From NCBI RefSeq assembly GCF_000485595.1, contig NW_014577062.1:534975-562070 (forward strand): 27,096 nucleotides of DNA, written 5' to 3'. Position numbers and translations under genes: made by a program. This document shows positions 22,409 to 27,096 of this stretch, in pieces. This stretch comes from Priapulus caudatus. Taxonomy: Eukaryota > Priapulida > Priapulimorpha > Priapulimorphida > Priapulidae. The first letter of the stretch is position 1. Each line of letters opens with the position of its first letter. The notes beneath the pieces are model-generated. The model did no database searches and had not been told where the DNA came from. It worked only from the letters and a program-made list of their open reading frames with translations.

Positions 22409-23363
22409 GGCTTATTAGAAATGCGGTTGAACCCATACGGTGATTGTCAGCGCCCTACAGATTCACTGCAATGTCTGTACAAAGAAGATTTCAAACAGCG
22501 TCGAATTTGTCATGCACGATTGATTTTAACTAATGGCAAGACATATAAAATAAGTGCTGTGCACTCGTTCTCGCCTATTGTAACATTGTGATTTTATTTT
22601 GTGTATTCACATGTTGATGTCGGGACAAGAAACACATCAGTAACACAGTAGTCGTAAATTTGCGGTACGAAAATTTATTACGTTTTGCATACATCTTACC
22701 TACCGGCGGGCGGGTCGGTTAAATAGAGGATATTTACAGCTTAGGTATCGATATTTAAATATGCAAATAGACATTATAAAAGATTATGCGTATAAAACTG
22801 TACGTGAACTGTGTCACCGAGTACCCGCAGCTACTAACTAAATAATGGTAATGTGTAATATGTAAATCTAAATGTTGCCTCAGTGATCGGAGGAACCGCC
22901 CCCTATAAGTCAACGCGTGACCTAACAGCAGTTTCCTGTTATGCCGAGTTCCACTCGTACGCAATTGGAATAATTTTCGAGATTTTATCATAGTTAGATT
23001 TAGAGTGAGTGTGCAACCGGTCCGGACTTCCGATAGTACCTTGATATGACACGAATTGAAAGGCACCAACTCTAAGAACGATTCGAAAGATCATGGCCCC
23101 CAAAGTTTTATCATAGAAAGCGCGCCACTTTAAATTATAAGCTAATTCTACGTGGACTATGTGTTAAACAAAACTTTAAAAAATGCTAAAAATAAATTCA
23201 CGCAAAGTACTCTAGAATTGGGGTAAGTACTAATAAATATATTATTATATAATGCGACGCTTGTCAACGCAATAAGCAAGTGCGCGATGTTAAATTATTT
23301 CCAACGGTCGTTTATAATGGATGGGTAGTCTGTATTATCGTCTATAGTAATTTCAGTGAGGAT
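22409..23363. other. Non-coding stretch downstream of gene B
   Basis: Unique AT-leaning sequence. It does not align with the gene A downstream flank beyond about ten bases past the stop codon. No canonical AATAAA is seen on the minus strand in the first 100 bases after the gene B stop. No gene recognised. Confidence 0.55.
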
Positions 23364-26228
23364 CTAAGCTGTGCCTGCTGGGTTGTCCACCCACGGATAA
23401 GCAGCCGGACAGTCGGCACAGGTCTGGAAGAACCTGTCACCTGGATGTTCCTCGTCGTTGGGTTCGTGGGTGATGTTATAGTACCCACAAAGGTTGGGAT
23501 GCTCGCAGAGTGGGGTGCGGTCGTCATATTTACACGCGAACACATCCGAGCTCAGGATGTTAGAAAGCTTCACGGGTTTCTTGATCCACGCAAGCGCCTG
23601 ACTGTAGGTGACCAGGTAGACATCCAGGTTGTTTTGAATCTCGTCCAGAAATTCCTGCAGGGCCTCCAGATTGTGATAGCCATCATTCAGAAACCACCTG
23701 TGTGATACCGTACGTTAGTTTGGACACTGCGGATCTTAAGCACGCGCATGATGTAGCAACAAGATTAACATTTACATGCTATGTAACCCTGTATCAAATC
23801 GGTTGTGATAGCCATAATCCAGAAACCACTTGTGTGATACCGTACGTTAGTTTGGACACTGCGAGTCTTAGCACGCGCATGATGTAGCAACGAATACAAT
23901 GAAATCAGTCGCTTACACGGCAGATTAACATTTACAGGTGTAACCTTGTATCAAATAGATTATGATAGCCATAATCCAGAAACCACTTGTGTGACCACTT
24001 CGTAACAATGGAGACATGAAATGACGTGATGCTTACCTTGCACGGAGATTCAGCGTAAATGGAGCCTTATTGCTCTTGTAGTGGCGAAGGAAGTTGCTCC
24101 TCAGCAAGGCGAGAGCTTCTACCTTGTCAGCGGGGAAGTAGCAGCTGTCAACGTTCTCACACAGGGTGTCGTTGGTGTCCAGCCAGTCTACCAGGGGAAT
24201 TTCCCAGAAGCCGGCAACGGGTTCGGTTACACACGGTGGGATGGCGCAGCCAGCGCTGGATAGGTAGTCGAAGGTGTACGGCCAGTAAGGAGGATCCATT
24301 TGGTTGGTAGCATAGGAAGAGTCGTATGTAAATCCTTCGTCGCGCATGAGCTTAATGTAGTCGTTGCCCTTCGTCTGGAGGTAAGCAGATCTAATACCGT
24401 GGATGTCATTCGGGGGGATACCAGCCAGATTGTTGAACTGCACAAGCTGGCCCGAATACTCAGCAGCGAGTTCCTCATCAGAAGCTTCGGCCCAGAATGC
24501 AGCCGGTGTCCTCTTCCTGTAAGGTGATTGCGGTCATATTATTGCATTGTGACAGAATGACATTTGGTATCACCATAACTCTGTCCGTAATCTTTGTATT
24601 AAAGCAATCATTGTAAAAATATATCTATCAAATCGTCGACCACTTACGTGATAGAATGAGCAGCAAACTCGTTGCCTTCAGAATATAGACTCTGTACAGC
24701 AGCGTAGTCAGTGAACTGGTGGCTGGTAAAGAAAGTAGCAACGGCTGGACAACCATTGGGATTCTTTCTAGGCTCTCTTCGTCGCTGTCGAGTCACCTTT
24801 TTCAATATCTATATGCATGGTGGGACAATAATTTTACTGCTCATAAATTGGGCTAATATATGTCGCAAAATTCACAAATTCCAAAGTTGATTAGCGTAAT
24901 TCTATACACGCTGGGTTACAAAAAAGCGCGTTGATTGTGCGTGAAACACCATTCATGGATAATCAGTCGCAAAGTATTTCTTACCTGCTGAAGAAGATGG
25001 TTGTAATCCTCAACCCTCAGAGCTTCGTCCCACGCAAGCAGCACCATTTGTGGGATCTCGCTAGCAAGGAATCCACCTGGGATCTCGGCGTCGCTGCATT
25101 TACAATCGGGCAGCCTGCAGGTAGAGGGATCACAGACCGAAGCGCAGCCTTGTTCATCTGACCCATCCTCGCACTCAACGCGGCCATTGCAGCGCGATGT
25201 GTGCTCCAAACAAGCAACTGAAATGCGTACACATCAACAGAATACAATGACTCAATAATTACTTCAGTGCAAAAGAAGTCTTTGATCCTAAACTAAGGGC
25301 CGCTAATGTACTGATCTACATGTGCAAGAAAATCTGAACGAGTCATCAATTTAATTAAATTTTGTGCTATCGAAAACTTCCTTTCCCTCTATGATGATTT
25401 GGTGGAGGTGAGGTGGTTTGATAGAAAGTCGCTGCCTCGGTTTACTGTTCTCTGCTATTTATATTCTTTATAGCATTATAATGTAAATTTGGGGACATAC
25501 CAACGTCAATCGTATCAACCGTGGCCGTCGGCTTCTGTGGAGCCTCGTAATTACAATCATTGTTCACAGCCTCGTATTTGCCCATGCATCTACTAACTGC
25601 CGGTGTCCATATAGTGTCTGATGGACAATGGCGGATTTTTGGCCACCCGTGGTCGCAAATGTAGAATACCTACAAAGAACATTTGATTGTTTAATTGATT
25701 TTCTTAGCGCAACGTTTTATATAATTACGTTCGCGTGTACAATGCTAATAGTACATGCGAAGAGACGAAAGTTAAAATGTAGGACCACGCAGAGAAGCCG
25801 CGATACCTGGCAATCGGTTGTATCAGCCGAGAAGTTGAGAGCTCCAATGTATGGATTACAGTCGTCTTCAGCTTGTAGAGGCACACCGAGGCGCTTCTCT
25901 ACTGGCGAAGCCCATCCTGTAACATAATCATCCTACACTAATGCGATGCACAATAATCACTATAACGATAAATGTTCGATGACTGACGCTTGGCGATGTT
26001 AAAAAACTCAACCATTGAAACGTAACTACATTTAAAGGCTATACTATTTCGTCGTTAATTAACGTTCGTAGCATGAGCATGTTGCACTATATACAGGCAA
26101 AAAATATTACGTAGATAAGATAAGGTGAACTGACAAACTGCTTACGCAGAATAGGATCTATATTAGCATTGAGTGTTGCATGACTTACCCATATACGCTA
26201 AAGCGGCGAGAGCCAGTAGAAGCTTCAT
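23364..26228 (-). CDS. Gene B: secreted chitin deacetylase-like protein, probable pseudoenzyme (7 exons, 508 aa)
   Basis: Exons, 5' to 3' on the minus strand: 26228-26189, 25916-25807, 25669-25501, 25217-24985, 24808-24648, 24516-24037, 23697-23364. Exon lengths and phases equal those of gene A; introns are 131-339 bases, all GT-AG, stop TAG. The signal peptide MKLLLALAALAYMGWA is followed by a CBM14 domain with identical Cys spacing, half an LDLa module (CNGRVECEDGSDEQGC), a NodB domain and the Cys-rich tail. The catalytic changes are the same as in gene A: WDEA at 169-172, HSITK at 235-239, RSAY at 280-283 and Arg396 for the motif-5 His. D303-S-S is kept. Compared with gene A, residues 14-70 and 185-278 are almost identical, while residues 90-160 differ strongly. 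Intron 6 carries extra copies of the exon 7 acceptor. As for gene A, I infer extracellular chitin binding without normal deacetylase chemistry. Confidence 0.93.
23671..23994 (-). repeat. Tandem duplication of the exon 7 acceptor region of gene B
   Basis: Direct repeats start at 23671, 23803 and about 23960 (units of 132 and 157 bases, then a partial one of about 35). Each includes the first 27 bases of exon 7 (WFLNDGYHN) and its acceptor. Copies 2 and 3 read CACAAG followed by TGG, giving possible decoy acceptors (AG at 23829-23830 and 23986-23987), whereas the true one reads CACAG followed by GTGG. Use of a decoy would shift the frame and hit a stop within about 20 codons. Confidence 0.85.
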
Positions 26229-26315
26229 CGTGATCACTGGGAGGCTGATAACTGACTGACGATGCCGTGACTCGAACCACCTTATATACCATCACTTGTA
26301 CGCGCTGAACTAGTT
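26229..26315 (-). promoter_or_regulatory. Gene B core promoter and 5' UTR
   Basis: TATATAAG (26288-26281, minus strand) is 31 bases upstream of the A of a TCAGT initiator (A at 26257), giving a 29-base 5' UTR. AACTAGTTCA at 26315-26306 is 18 bases above the TATA box. The arrangement equals that of gene A, although the bases between the elements differ. A second TCAGT follows directly, so the start could be four bases later. Confidence 0.75.
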
Positions 26316-26716
26316 ATGAATATTGGTATGAAATCGCAGCGATGAGTTGATATTGCTTCGGTCACGCCCGGTGTGAGCGGGAAAGTGAACAGAGACGTGA
26401 CCGAAAATGCAGGCTTACGCGCCAAAATTCGGCAGAAAACGGGGGAAGAAATTGCATATGCAATTTCGACTTTACATAATAAATACGGATGTGGCGCATC
26501 AATGAAAAGAGGCGATACATAAGTAATGGGTATGCCTCTAGGGTGTATACGCCTACGTACGTGTTTGTGTATGTGTGAGGGCGGGAGATTTTTTCATTGC
26601 TAAATCGGAAAACCTTGTCATATCACAAATCAACTCGGACACGTGCTTGGAAATTGTGTCACGACACGCACGAGGAATGTTTCTATCGTAAATCCTAACC
26701 CAATCGTCTAGTTTGA
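26316..26716. other. Non-coding stretch upstream of gene B
   Basis: Unique sequence with an inverted pair around 26360-26403 (GGTCACG / CGTGACC). No gene recognised. Apart from the core promoter, no extended match to the gene A upstream region was seen. Confidence 0.5.
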
Positions 26717-26717
26717 C

Positions 26718-26723
26718 ATGTGT

Positions 26724-26788
<65 letters not shown>

Positions 26789-26794
26789 TGCGAC
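26718..26794. repeat. (GT)n-(GCGT)n microsatellite
   Basis: Pure GT repeat (about 26729-26770) followed by five GCGT/GTGC tetramers. Open frames on both strands are repeat products. Confidence 0.95.
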
Positions 26795-27044
26795 CATTCG
26801 CGTATGCGCGTGTATGTCTGTTTGTCGGAATGACTATACCTACCTACAAATATGTCAAATAAATTTCCATTTAAGTAAAGAGTACCTGTTATGTCCGGTG
26901 CTGCAGACGGGGAGAGGGAGCATGCGATAAATGCGTATGTGCCTATAGACACGCAGAACGAAGTTTATAATAGAAAAACAGTAGTTCTAAAACATTTTTC
27001 AATCATTTAGTTTACCCTCATCTCTGTATTTCTCACATGCCTGT

Positions 27045-27096
<52 letters not shown>
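27045..27096. repeat. (CT)n microsatellite at window edge
   Basis: Pure CT repeat cut by the window end, so its total length is unknown. Confidence 0.95.

Noticed and set aside
26264-26280. B-box-like GGTTCGAGTCAC on the minus strand
   Set aside because: It lies between the TATA box and initiator of gene B, has no A box and no tRNA fold; the gene A equivalent does not match.

Overview
This is eukaryotic, almost certainly invertebrate animal, DNA. The evidence is intron-containing genes with GT-AG splice sites, long microsatellites, and a secreted chitin-binding protein family typical of ecdysozoans. Each gene also has a TATA box about 31 bases upstream of an arthropod-like TCAGT initiator. 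An arthropod (for example a crustacean or chelicerate) fits best, but the species cannot be fixed from the sequence alone.

Only two genes are well supported, both on the minus strand and about 11.4 kb apart. They are paralogues, here called gene A (12136-14793) and gene B (23364-26228). Each has seven coding exons of identical length (40, 110, 169, 233, 161, 480 and 334 bases) and the same intron phases, and each encodes 508 residues. Domain order is signal peptide, peritrophin-A/CBM14 chitin-binding domain, shortened LDL-receptor class A module, then a NodB-type polysaccharide deacetylase domain with the Cys-rich tail of animal chitin deacetylases. In both proteins the active-site motifs are altered (WDEA for TFDDA, HSITK for HSITH, RAAY or RSAY for RAPY, and Arg for the motif-5 His). 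They are therefore probably catalytically inactive, secreted chitin-binding pseudoenzymes. A third, decayed copy of the 3' end of gene A, with its intron and downstream flank, lies at about 7100-8330. The locus is thus a small tandem family with one relic.

Layout: 1-410 is TA and GT/GC low-complexity DNA. 411-1713 has no clear gene. 1714-2660 holds TATC and CATC tetranucleotide arrays. 3349-3820 is a CT tract. 3821-7100 is mostly unique non-coding DNA with a 182-bp MITE at 6239-6420. 7100-8330 is the duplicated relic. 8331-11570 is non-coding with CA and AT tracts and a small inverted-repeat element at 10626-10798. 12136-14793 is gene A. 14880-16295 shows nothing. 16296-17281 is a 986-bp foldback element. 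17282-21420 is non-coding DNA rich in GT, GCGTGT, a 52-bp minisatellite and alternating purine-pyrimidine repeats. 21558-22400 is a non-autonomous hAT-like element with an 8-bp target duplication. 23364-26228 is gene B. The rest is non-coding, ending in GT and CT microsatellites.

The two genes probably act in the same compartment (cuticle, peritrophic matrix or another chitin matrix) and are probably controlled alike, because their core promoters share a TATA box, an initiator and an upstream ACTAGTTCA box at matching spacing. Their sequence divergence is uneven. The chitin-binding start and exon 5 are almost identical, while the LDLa region differs strongly, which suggests gene conversion combined with diversification of one module.
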